Shown here: positions 1 through 12,064 of the stretch, one piece after another | Layout: every line of letters begins with the position of its first letter | Position numbering within the stretch: position 1 is the first letter of the stretch | Assembly: GCA_014843695.1 (NCBI GenBank) | Contig: CM026386.1 | Location: 12,823,213-12,887,212 of the forward strand | Length of the DNA stretch: 64,000 nucleotides | Direction of reading: 5' to 3' | Origin: Archivesica marissinica | Lineage: Eukaryota; Mollusca; Bivalvia; Venerida; Vesicomyidae | Translations under genes and position numbers: made by a program | The notes under the pieces: model-generated | The model's input: only the letters and a program-made list of their open reading frames with translations | What the model was told of the DNA's origin: nothing | The model's database searches: none

Positions 1-46
1 TCACGACAGTGTTTAAGTCAAATAAACAGTACATAACGTAGACTAG

Positions 47-272
47 GTTCGATCCTCCGTCTGGGTCTAATCAATTAACATTCTTTCAGATGGGCCTTTA
101 AACCGAGGTCTTGTGTCGGTGCTTTACGTAATAGAACCAGAGGATACTCTGGAATGGGTCTCTGTCTGTATCATTGTATTATCCTCCAAAAATCTAAAAT
201 GACTAATCTCTTCAGGAAGCGTTGCTCATATGGGCAACCGGTAGCGACGATAAATAAACGTAAAACACACTC
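47..272 (+). mobile_element. SINE-A, 5'-truncated
   Basis: Runs from the tRNA B-box (GGTTCGATCC) through the core and tail CAACCGGTAGCGACGATAAA. It lacks the tRNA A-box part seen in the full copy at 48050. Confidence 0.8.
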
Positions 273-494
273 TCTGTCACCACCCAAATTACACTAATCG
301 CGTAGGTTGTAATATATTTCTTCGAGTTAAATCCAAACAATGAAGTATTGGAAATCACCATTGGATCTAGTCATGCTCATATTGTTACTACAATGCAGGC
401 ACATACTTTATATAGACAGACATATTTAGGGCCAACTTCCTGATTCGAGTTAACAAATTGAATATAGTTATTACCGATAATGAAACAGAGATTT

Positions 495-650
495 CGTATG
501 GGTGCTGTACACAGTACACTTTATAAAAACCAGAGGAACATTTGGAATGCGGGGCTCTGTCTGTTCCGTATCATTGCACTATTATGTATCCAACTCATAA
601 AATGACAGATCTATTCTAGTGACGACGCCCATGTTATGTGGGCAACCGAA
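495..650 (+). mobile_element. SINE-A fragment, diverged
   Basis: Carries the core 'GGTGCTGTACAC', the ACCAGAGGA and GGCTCTGTCTGT blocks, and a tail GGGCAACCG. More diverged than other copies. Confidence 0.6.
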
Positions 651-705
651 CGCAAATAATAATAATTCATGTAATAAAGACTTTATTTAACTAGATCATT
701 TGTTT

Positions 706-903
706 CAGGTGCGAAAAGTCCGGAGTTCGAGCCCCACTGGAGCCGTTACGATTGTGCCCTTAGGCAAGGCATTTAAATTCCACATTGCCTCTTCTCTCTC
801 CCTCGTGGCGATGGATTCCATCCGGAATGATGTCTCGAGAGTGATTTATATAAGTTGAAATAACTTGTTTCGCAATCGAGCTAAAATAAATTTGTATAAA
901 TAA
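706..903 (+). mobile_element. SINE-C, 5'-truncated
   Basis: From the GAGTTCGAGCCCCACTGG B box through the TTCTCTCTCCCTCGTGGCGA block to the GTTTCGCAATCGAGCTAAAA tail. Confidence 0.85.
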
Positions 904-960
904 AAAAAAAAAATTTGTTTGACAAGGTCAATCTTCCATAGGCACACAAAACAAAACAAT

Positions 961-1155
961 TACAGTCTACATCCGTTATGTCGAATTCCGTCTGACCGAA
1001 CAAAATACTTCGACATAACCGAAATTGTACTTAACGAAATTCGATATAAACAGATCCAGGTATATGTAAAATGATAGTGTCTGAAACGGGACTTGATCCG
1101 ACTTGATAACAGGAGAATTCGACATAACCGACCTTGACATAACGGATGTAGACTA
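961..1155. mobile_element. MITE with CAGTCTACATCCGTTATGTC ends, copy 1
   Basis: About 195 bp with terminal inverted repeats near CAGTCTACATCCGTTATGTC and TA at the left edge. Internal CGACATAACCGA motifs repeat. Homologous to 55196-55395. The ends look pogo/Tigger-like, but this is uncertain. Confidence 0.7.
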
Positions 1156-1261
1156 ATATACAGCACATTTAAATGCATACAATTAAACACACTACATGAT
1201 ATTATTGGAATGTTAGTCATAGAAGAGTTAGCGAAAGCTGCAAGTAAATATATATTTCTGA

Positions 1262-1375
1262 GTTTGAGGAAACAGGAGTACCCGGAGAAAACCCACCTGT
1301 CCGATCTGGCGACCACCGTAACATCTCACATACTTCCGAGGTTCGAACTCGGGTTGCATTGACATTACTATATAA
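1262..1375 (-). mobile_element. SINE-D fragment
   Basis: In reverse, the CGAGTTCGAACC B box and the GGTCGCCAGATCGGACAGGT block. Tail and A box are missing. Confidence 0.7.
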
Positions 1376-1448
1376 TTCCACTGTGCAGTTTTCACTTATA
1401 GTCCTATCTTTAGATTGGTAGATAAATGAGTTATCTCGTAAAATAAAG

Positions 1449-1491
1449 TCATTATTATTATTATTATTATTATCATCATCATTATTATTAT

Positions 1492-1529
<38 letters not shown>

Positions 1530-1532
1530 TAT
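1449..1532. repeat. (ATT)n microsatellite, left duplicate
   Basis: Imperfect ATT repeat with a few ATC units. Counterpart of 40739-40825. Confidence 0.95.
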
Positions 1533-1584
1533 GCACACACTATTTCAATGGAGGGACGGATGGAATTATCTTTCACTCACTTAC

Positions 1585-1636
1585 CCGACGATAGTACTGT
1601 AACAAGTACACAGAAGAACAAATCACGACGGAACAT
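1585..1636 (-). CDS. Exon 1 (signal peptide) of a second, divergent SRCR gene
   Basis: The reverse complement is identical over 52 bases to exon 1 at 40636-40687, including ATG, the MFRRDLFFCVLVTVLSS signal peptide and the phase-1 GTAAGT donor. The upstream and downstream flanks also match. Downstream exons would lie left of position 1, because exon 2 sits about 2 kb after exon 1 in the other copy, so this is the start of a partial gene. It could equally be an isolated duplicated exon with no gene body. The window cannot tell. Confidence 0.6.
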
Positions 1637-1814
1637 TGCCCTGGAAACAGATGTGTAGAAAGGGTGGCTAGAAAACTCAATCATATTTCATGTGATCAGC
1701 TAGTATTTAAAAAACTCAACAAAGCACATATATACAGTCAAACCTGTGTTAGTGGTCACCTCCATTAGCAGCCAACTTGTATTAAGCAGCCACTTACTGT
1801 GATTCCCTTGTTTA

Positions 1815-1933
1815 TACACATTTCTGTTACCTCGATTGCGAAACAAGTTCCTACTACTCCTAATAACTCTCGAGACCTCATTCCTGATGGAATCCATCAC
1901 CACGAGGGAGAGAGAAGAGGCAATATGCAATAT
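1815..1933 (-). mobile_element. SINE-C 3' fragment (left inverted duplicate)
   Basis: Tail and CTCGTGGTGATGG block only. Its counterpart in the right duplicate is 40199-40322. Confidence 0.8.
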
Positions 1934-2021
1934 TATTCTCTTGCCTATTGTATATCAACCATTTGATAGGGAGAAGAACGTAGAGTTTTCTTTCTCTCTA
2001 ATCCCTTTAAGTGTACACACA

Positions 2022-2252
2022 TTTATCTTAGCTCGATTGCGGAACACGTTCTTACAACGTATATTAATCGCTCTCGATACCTAATTCCTGATGGAATCCA
2101 GGAATCCATCGCCACGAGGGAGAGAGAAGAAGCAACGTGGAATTTAAATGCCTTCCCTAAGGGCACAATCACAACAGCTCCAGTGGGGCTCGAACTCCGG
2201 ACATTTCGCACATGAAGCGAATGCTCTACCACTGCGCTATCACGACTTCCAC
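2022..2252 (-). mobile_element. SINE-C, full-length (left inverted duplicate)
   Basis: In reverse, GTGATAGCGCAGTGGTAGAG (A box) and GAGTTCGAGCCCCACTGG (B box), then body and tail. It is the uninterrupted partner of the SINE split by LINE-B at 36487-40112. Confidence 0.9.
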
Positions 2253-2256
2253 AAAT

Positions 2257-2900
2257 CCCTTTCTATCTACTGCTGTTACATTATATGTAAAATGTTCATT
2301 TCTTGATTATACGTAAAATACTTAAATAAATAATGCTTAATATAATACATTACCCAAGTTTATTCAAAATGGTACACTATGTATATATATATATTACTGA
2401 CATTGCAAATGCTCACGTTCACTACTCAAACACGGAAGAAGAAATGTTGAACCATTTTGAATATAATTAAATGGCTCACTGCACCTGAATATATAGCTAT
2501 ATTATGTTAATGTAAGGTTTCGAACGATGGCAATCCATAGCAACCATAAGTATGCGGAGTTCATGAAATAACTAGTATTACAGCATTGCATTGCGTGGGG
2601 GTAAAAAAATATAATGTTGTATATCGATGAATTTAAATAACTATTATGTTGTATCTTTTTATTTTAAAAATTTAAAACGAATAAAGATATGCAAGTTTAT
2701 ATTATAAGCAACAATTCTAAACCGAAATAGTTATTGAATCCAGGCCCGTAGCCACACTTGAGGCACACCGACGCAGTTGACTCGCTTAAAATGTCCAAAG
2801 CAAAAACAAAATTAATTAAAAATTAAATAAATAAAATGCAAAAAAATATCCCTTTGCTGTGTAAAATGTTGACTGCTAGATAGTTGAAATGTCAGTACAT
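2257..2900. other. AT-rich non-coding part of the inverted duplicate
   Basis: No gene. It matches 35900-36480 in reverse, including a TATATATATA run and the ACCCTCACGCAATGCAATGC stretch. It is therefore part of the duplicated SRCR upstream region. Confidence 0.7.
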
Positions 2901-3095
2901 AATTATACGTCTAAACTCATTAAATCAGATAACACAGTACATTGATTATATACCCCAACAATTTTAAGGGGGACCATGTCCCCGGACCCCCATATAGATT
3001 GCCCCGGTAGACATTTGCCTCTGGCAACGGTTCTGGTATCGAGACATTTGTTAATATTAACAAGTAATATTATTGGACATTTGGACATACATGTT

Positions 3096-3410
3096 GTGTG
3101 TGTTTTACGTTTACTTATCATCGCTACCGGTTGCCCATATGAAGAGATTAGTCAATTTAGATGTTTGGAGGATAGTACAATGATACAGACAGAGAGCGTT
3201 GCTCATATGGGCAACCGGTAGCCTGGTTTCCAGCCTGTCGAATTTTCACTTTTTAACTTTTGGTTGATATTATCAGAAACTCAATAAGGGCCTAAATTAA
3301 TAGTATCGGTGTTAAAATATATTTATTTGACTGAACAGGCAAAATATATGGACGCCTGTTCCCAGGCTAGGGCAACAGGTAGCAACGATAAATAAACGTA
3401 AATCACACAC
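3096..3410. mobile_element. Two SINE-A tails fused head to head
   Basis: Positions 3096-3182 are a minus-oriented SINE-A 3' half and 3196-3410 a plus-oriented tail. Together they form an imperfect palindrome, interrupted by the small TIR element at 3222-3369. Confidence 0.6.
3222..3369. mobile_element. Small TIR element inserted in SINE-A tail
   Basis: Starts GCCTGGTTTCCAG and ends with CCCAGGCTAG. It is flanked by near-identical GGGCAACCGGTAG (left) and GGGCAACAGGTAG (right), which look like a target duplication. No open frame. The superfamily is not clear. Confidence 0.45.
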
Positions 3411-3504
3411 AAATATACATATAGTATATTCGCAGTTCATTCACGGACTGATGTTCAACGAATTATACTGAAAATCTCATTACTAAAAGCGGTAATCACT
3501 ATGT

Positions 3505-6500
3505 GCTATACGTCTCATGTATTGGTGCTATACACCGGGCAGATGGGATTATAGGCCGAGGTATCATGTATCGGTGCAATACACGGGGCAGATAGGACTA
3601 TAAACCGTGCTATACGTCTCGTGTATCGGTGCTATACACAGGACAGATGGGACTATAAACCGTGCTATGCGTCTCGTGTATCGGTGCTATACACCGGGCA
3701 GATAGAACTATAAACATATGTATCATTTATTGATGCTATACACTGGGCAGATAGAACTATAAACCTATGTATCATTTATTGATGCTATACACCGGGCAGA
3801 GAGAACTATAAACATATGTATCATTTATTGATGCTATACACCGGGCAGATAGAACTATAAACCTATGTATCATTTATTGATGCTATACACCGGGCAGATA
3901 GAACTATAAACCTATGTTTCATTTATCGATGCTATACACCGGACAGATAGAACTATAAACCTATGTATCATTTATTGATGCTATACACCGGGCAGATAGA
4001 ACTATAAACCTATGTTTCATTTATCGATGCTATACACCGGACAGATAGAACTATAAACCTATGTTTCATTTATCGATGCTATACACCGGGCAGATAGAAC
4101 TATAAACCTATGTATCATTTATCGGTGCTATACACTGGGCAGATAGAACTATAAACCTATGTATCATTTATTGATGCTATATACCGGGCAGATAGAACTA
4201 TAAACCTATGTATCATTTATCGATGCTATACACCGGGCAGATACAACTATAAACCTATGTATCATTTATCGATGCTATACACCGGGCAGATAGAACTATA
4301 AACCTATGGTCTAGTGTATCGATGCTATACATCGGGCAGATAGAACTATAAACCTATGTATCATTTATTGATGCTATACACCGGGCAGATAGAACTATAC
4401 ACCTCTGTATCATTTATCGATGCTATACACCGGGCAGATAGAACTATAAACCTATGTATCATTTATCGATGCTATACACCGGGCAGATAGAACTATAAAC
4501 CTATGTATCATTTATCGATGCTATACACCGGGCAGATAGAACTATAAACCTATGTATCATTTATCGATGCTATACACCGGGCAGATAGAACTATAAACCT
4601 ATGTATCATTTATCGATGCTATACACCGGGCAGATAGAACTATAAACCTATGTATCATTTATCGATGCTATACACCGGGCAGATAGAACTATAAACCTAT
4701 GTATCATTTATCGATGCTATACATCGGGCAGATAGAACTATAAACCTATGTATCATTTATCGATGCTATACACCGGGCAGATAGAACTATAAACCTAGGT
4801 CTCGTGTATCGATGCTATACATCGGGCAGATAGAACTATAAACCTATGTATCATTTATCGATGCTATACACCGGGCAGATAGAACTATAAACCTATGTAT
4901 CATTTATCGATGCTATACACCGGGCAGATAGAACTATAAACCTATGTATCATTTATTGATGCTATACACCGGGCAGATAGAACTATAAACCTATGTATCA
5001 TTTATTGATGCTATACACCGGGCAGATAGAACTATAACCTATGTATCATTTATCGATGCTATACACCGGGCAGATAGAACTATAAACCTATGGTCTCGTG
5101 TATCGATGCTATACACCGGGCAGATAGAACTATAAACCTATGTATCATTTATCGATGCTATACACCGGGCAGATAGAACTATAAACCTATGTATCATTTA
5201 TCGATGCTATACACCGGGCAGATAGAACTATAAACCTATGTATCATTTATCGATGCTATACACCGGGCAGATAGAACTATAAACCTATGTATCATTTATC
5301 GATGCTATACACCGGGCAGATAGAACTATAAACCTATGTATCATTTATCGGTGCTATACACTGGGCAGATAGAACTATAAACCTATGTATCATTTATTGA
5401 TGCTATACACTGGGCAGATAGAACTATAAACCTATGTATCATTTATTGATGCTATACACCGGGCAGATAGAACTATAAACCTATGTATCATTTATCGATG
5501 CTATACATCGGGCAGATAGAACTATAAACCTATGTATCATTTATTGATGCTATACACCGGGCATATAGAACTATAAACCTATGGTCTCGTGTATCGATGC
5601 TATACACCGGGCAGATAGAACTATAAACCTATGTATCATTTATCGATGCTATACACCGGGCAGATAGAACTATAAACCTATGTATCATTTATCGATGCTA
5701 TACACCGGGCAGATAGAACTATAAACCTATGTATCATTTATCGATGCTATACATCGGGCAGATAGAACTATAAACCTATGTATCATTTATCGATGCTATA
5801 CACCGGGCAGATAGAACTATAAACCTATGGTCTCGTGTATCGATGCTATACACCGGGCAGATAGAACTATAAACCTATGTATCATTTATCGATGCTATAC
5901 ACCGGGCAGATAGAACTATAAACCTATGTATCATTTATCGATGCTATACACCGGGCAGATAGAACTATAAACCATGTATCATTTATCGATGCTATACACC
6001 GGGCAGAAAAAACGGCAGATAGAACTATAACCTATGTATCATTTATCGATGCTATACACGGGCAGATAGAACTATAAACCTATGTATCATTTATCGATGC
6101 TATACACCGGGCAGATAGAACTATAAACCTATGTATCATTTATCGATGCTATACACCGGGCAGATAGAACTATAAACCTATGTATCATTTATCGATGCTA
6201 TACACCGGGCAGATAGAACTATAAACCTATGTATCATTTATCGATGCTATACACCGGGCAGATAGAACTATAAACCTATGTATCATTTATCGATGCTATA
6301 CACCGGGCAGATAGAACTATAAACCTATGGTCTCGTGTATCGATGCTATACACCGGGCAGATAGAACTATAAACCTATGTATCATTTATCGATGCTATAC
6401 ACCGGGCAGATAGAACTATAAACCTATGTATCATTTATCGATGCTATACACCGGGCAGATAGAACTATAAACCTATGGTCTCGTGTATCGATGCTATACA

Positions 6501-9500
6501 CCGGGCAGATAGAACTATAAACCTATGTATCATTTATCGATGCTATACACCGGGCAGATAGAACTATAAACCTATGTATCATTTATCGATGCTATACACC
6601 GGGCAGATAGAACTATAAACCTATGTATCATTTATTGATGCTATACACTGGGCAGATAGAACTATAAACCTATGTATCATTTATTGATGCTATACACCGG
6701 GCAGATAGAACTATAAACCTATGGTCTCGTGTATCGATGCTATACACCGGGCAGATAGAACTATAAACCTATGTATCATTTATTGATGCTATACACCGGG
6801 CAGATAGAACTATAAACCTATGTATCATTTATCGATGCTATACACCGGGCAGATAGAACTATAAACCTATGGTCTCGTGTATCGATGCTATACACCGGGC
6901 AGATAGAACTATAAACCTATGTATCATTTATCGATGCTATATACCGGGCAGATAGAACTATAAACCTATGTATCATATATCGATGCTATACACCGGGCAG
7001 ATAGAACTATAAACATATGTATCATTTATCGATGCTATACACCGGGCATATAGAACTATAAACCTATGGTCTCGTGTATCGATGATATACACCGGGCAGA
7101 TAGAACTATAAACCTATGGTCTCGTGTATCGATGCTATACACCGGGAAGATAGAACTATAAACCTATGGTCTCGTGTATCGATGCTATACACCGGGCAGA
7201 TAGAACTATAAACCTATGTATCATTTGTCGATGCTATACACCGGGCAGATATAACTATAATGTATCATTTATCGATGCTATACACCGGGCAGATATAACT
7301 ATAAACATATGTATCATTTATCGATGCTATACACCGGGCAGATAGAACTATAAACCTATGTATCATTTATCGATGCTATACACCGGGCAGATAGAACTAT
7401 AAACCTATGTAGCATGTATCGATGCTATACACCGGGCAGATAGAACTATAAACCTATGTATCATTTATCGATGCTATACACCGGGCAGATAGAACTATAA
7501 ACCTATGTATCATTTATCGATGCTATACACCGGGCAGATAGAACTATAAACCTATGTATCATGTATCGATGCTATACACCGGGCAGATAGAACTATAAAC
7601 CTATGTATCATTTATTGATGCTATACACCGGGCAGATAGAACTATAAACCTATGTATCATTTATCGATGCTATACACCGGGCAGATATAACTATAAACCT
7701 ATGGTCTCGTGTATCGATGCTATACATCGGGCAGATAGAACTATAAACCTATGTATCATTTATCGATGCTATACACCGGGCAGATAGAACTATAAACCTA
7801 TGGTCTCGTGTATCGATGCTATACATCGGGCAGATAGAACTATAAACCTATGTATCATGTATCGATGCTATACATCGGGCAGATAGAACTATAAACCTAT
7901 GGTCTCGTGTATCGATGCTATAAATCGGGGAGATAGAAATATAAACCTATGTATCATTTATCGATGCTATACACCGGGCAGATAGAACTATAAACCTATG
8001 GTCTCGTGTATCGATGCTATACTTCGGGCAGATAGAACCATAAACCTATGTATCATTTATCGATGCTATACACCGGGCAGATAGAACTATAAACATATGG
8101 TCTCGTGTATCGATGCTATACATCGGGCAGATAGAACTATAAACCTATGGTCTCGTGTATCGATGCTATACACCGGGCAGATAGAACTATAAACCTATTT
8201 ATCATTTATCGATGCTATACACCGGGCAGATAGAACTATAAACCTATGGTCTCGTGTATCGATGCTATACACCGGGCAGATATAACTATAAACCTATGTA
8301 TCATTTATCGATGCTATACATCGGGCAGATAGAACTATAAACCTATTGTCTCGTGTATCGATGCTATACAGCGGGTAGATAGAACTATAAACCTATTGTC
8401 TCGTGTATCGATGCTATACACCGGGCAGATAGAACTATAAACCTATGTATCATTTATCGATGCTATACACCGGGCAGATAGAACTATAAACCTATGTATC
8501 ATTTATCGGTGCTATACACTGGGCAGATAGAACTATAAACCTATGTATCATTTATTGATGCTATACACTGGGCAGATAGAACTATAAACCTATGTATCAT
8601 TTATTGATGCTATACACCGGGCAGATAGAACTATAAACCTATGTATCATTTATCGATGCTATACATCGGGCAGATAGAACTATAAACCTATGTATCATTT
8701 ATTGATGCTATACACCGGGCATATAGAACTATAAACCTATGGTCTCGTGTATCGATGCTATACACCGGGCAGATAGAACTATAAACCTATGTATCATTTA
8801 TCGATGCTATACACCGGGCAGATAGAACTATAAACCTATGTATCATTTATCGATGCTATACACCGGGCAGATAGAACTATAAACCTATGTATCATTTATC
8901 GATGCTATACACCGGGCAGATAGAACTATAAACCTATGTATCATTTATCGATGCTATACACCGGGCAGATAGAACTATAAACCTATGTCTCGTGTATCGA
9001 TGCTATACACCGGGCAGATAGAACTATAAACCTATGTATCATTTATCGATGCTATACACCGGGCAGATAGAACTATAAACCTATGTATCATTTATCGGTG
9101 CTATACACTGGGCAGATAGAACTATAAACCTATGTATCATTTATTGATGCTATACACTGGGCAGATAGAACTATAAACCTATGTATCATTTATTGATGCT
9201 ATACACCGGGCAGATAGAACTATAAACCTATGTATCATTTATCGATGCTATACATCGGGCAGATAGAACTATAAACATATGTATCATTTATTGATGCTAT
9301 ACACCGGGCATATAGAACTATAAACCTATGGTCTCGTGTATCGATGCTATACACCGGGCAGATAGAACTATAAACCTATGTATCATTTATCGATGCTATA
9401 CACCGGGCATATAGAACTATAAACCTATGTATCATTTATCGATGCTATACACCGGGCAGATAGAACTATAAACCTATGTATCATTTATCGATGCTATACA

Positions 9501-11064
9501 CCGGGCAGATAGAACTATAAACCTATGTATCATTTATCGATGCTATACACCGGGCAGATAGAACTATAAACCTATGTATCATTTATCGATGCTATACACC
9601 GGGCAGATAGAACTATAAACCTATGTATCATTTATCGATGCTATACACCGGGCAGATAGAACTATAAACCTATGTATCATTTATCGATGCTATACACGGG
9701 CAGATAGAACTATAAACCTATGTATCATTTATCGATGCTATACACCGGGCAGATAGAACTATAAACCTATGTATCATTTATCGATGCTATACACCGGGCA
9801 GATAGAACTATAAACCTATGTATCATTTATCGATGCTATACACCGGGCAGATAGAACTATAAACCTATGTATCATTTATCGATGCTATACACCGGGCAGA
9901 TAGAACTATAAACCTATGTATCATTTATCGATGCTATACATCGGGCAGATAGAACTATAAACCTATGTATCATTATCGATGCTATACACCGGGCAATAGA
10001 ACTATAAACCTATGGTCTCGTGTATCGATGCTATACACCGGGCAGATAGAACTATAAACCTATGTATCATTTATCGATGCTATACACCGGGCAGATAGAA
10101 CTATAAACCTATGTATCATTTATCGATGCTATACACCGGGCAGATAGAACTATAAACCTATGTATCATTTATCGATGCTATACACCGGGCAGATAGAACT
10201 ATAAACCTAGGTATCATTTATCGATGCTATACACCGGGCAGATAGAACTATAAACCTATGTATCATTTATCGATGCTATACACCGGGCAGATAGAACTAT
10301 AAACCTATGTCTCGTGTATCGATGCTATACATCGGGCAGATAGAACTATAAACCTATGTCTCGTGTATCGATGCTATACATCGGGCAGATAGAACTATAA
10401 ACCTATGTATCATTTATCGATGCTATACACCGGGCAGATAGAACTATAAACCTATGTATCATTTATCGATGCTATACACCGGGCAGATAGAACTATAAAC
10501 ATATGTATCATTTATCGATGCTATACACCGGGCAGATAGAACTATAAACCTATGGTCTCGTGACAAACACCAAAAAAAACCTCTCTTATCGATGCTATAC
10601 ACCGGGCAGATAGAACTATAAACCTATGTCATGTATCGATGCTATACACCGGGCAGATAGAACTATAAACCTATGTATCATTTATCGATGCTATACACCG
10701 GGCAGATAGAACTATAATGTATCATTATCGATGCTATACACCGGGCAGATAGAACTATAAACCTATGTATCATTTATCGATGCTATACACCGGGCAGATA
10801 GAACTATAAACCTATGTATCATGTATCGATGCTATACACCGGGCAGATAGAACTATAAACCTATGTATCATTTATCGATGCTATACACCGGGCAGATAGA
10901 ACTATAAACCTATGTATCATTTATCGATGCTATACACCGGGCAGATAGAACTATAAACCTATGGTCTCGTGTATCGATGCTATACACCGGGCAGATAGAA
11001 CTATAAACCTATGTATCATTTATCGATGCTATACACCGGGCAGATAGAACTATAAACCTATGTA
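3505..11064 (+). repeat. 49-bp satellite, SINE-A core derived, about 150 units
   Basis: Each unit contains CTATACACCGGGCAGATAGA, ACTATAAACCTATG and either TATCATTTATCGATG (49 bp) or GTCTCGTGTATCGATG (50 bp). The first units (3505-3710) are closest to the SINE core (CAGATGGGACTATAAACCG). Two irregular inserts occur near 6005 and 10560. The array runs into the assembly gap. Confidence 0.97.
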
Positions 11065-12064
11065 NNNNNNNNNNNNNNNNNNNNNNNNNNNNNNNNNNNN
11101 NNNNNNNNNNNNNNNNNNNNNNNNNNNNNNNNNNNNNNNNNNNNNNNNNNNNNNNNNNNNNNNNNNNNNNNNNNNNNNNNNNNNNNNNNNNNNNNNNNNN
11201 NNNNNNNNNNNNNNNNNNNNNNNNNNNNNNNNNNNNNNNNNNNNNNNNNNNNNNNNNNNNNNNNNNNNNNNNNNNNNNNNNNNNNNNNNNNNNNNNNNNN
11301 NNNNNNNNNNNNNNNNNNNNNNNNNNNNNNNNNNNNNNNNNNNNNNNNNNNNNNNNNNNNNNNNNNNNNNNNNNNNNNNNNNNNNNNNNNNNNNNNNNNN
11401 NNNNNNNNNNNNNNNNNNNNNNNNNNNNNNNNNNNNNNNNNNNNNNNNNNNNNNNNNNNNNNNNNNNNNNNNNNNNNNNNNNNNNNNNNNNNNNNNNNNN
11501 NNNNNNNNNNNNNNNNNNNNNNNNNNNNNNNNNNNNNNNNNNNNNNNNNNNNNNNNNNNNNNNNNNNNNNNNNNNNNNNNNNNNNNNNNNNNNNNNNNNN
11601 NNNNNNNNNNNNNNNNNNNNNNNNNNNNNNNNNNNNNNNNNNNNNNNNNNNNNNNNNNNNNNNNNNNNNNNNNNNNNNNNNNNNNNNNNNNNNNNNNNNN
11701 NNNNNNNNNNNNNNNNNNNNNNNNNNNNNNNNNNNNNNNNNNNNNNNNNNNNNNNNNNNNNNNNNNNNNNNNNNNNNNNNNNNNNNNNNNNNNNNNNNNN
11801 NNNNNNNNNNNNNNNNNNNNNNNNNNNNNNNNNNNNNNNNNNNNNNNNNNNNNNNNNNNNNNNNNNNNNNNNNNNNNNNNNNNNNNNNNNNNNNNNNNNN
11901 NNNNNNNNNNNNNNNNNNNNNNNNNNNNNNNNNNNNNNNNNNNNNNNNNNNNNNNNNNNNNNNNNNNNNNNNNNNNNNNNNNNNNNNNNNNNNNNNNNNN
12001 NNNNNNNNNNNNNNNNNNNNNNNNNNNNNNNNNNNNNNNNNNNNNNNNNNNNNNNNNNNNNNNN
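11065..12064. other. Assembly gap, exactly 1000 N
   Basis: A round-number placeholder. True size and content are unknown. It separates the 49-bp and 66-bp arrays. Confidence 0.98.

Larger units (their letters stand above)
1440..3036 (-). repeat. Inverted duplicate, left copy (SRCR 5' region)
   Basis: This stretch is the inverted counterpart of 35727-36549 plus 39935-40830. Matching landmarks in order are an (ATT)n microsatellite, exon 1, the Tata stretch, one 35-bp unit, two SINE-C pieces including a shared quirk (a repeated 'GGATTCC' segment), an AT-rich block with the TATATATATA run, and the G-rich end near 2990. By eye the exon-1 surroundings are about 98% identical and the outer part is more diverged. 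Confidence 0.85.

Noticed and set aside
1217..1576. Asn/Ile-rich frame as a gene
   Set aside because: It spans the ATT microsatellite and a SINE-D fragment.
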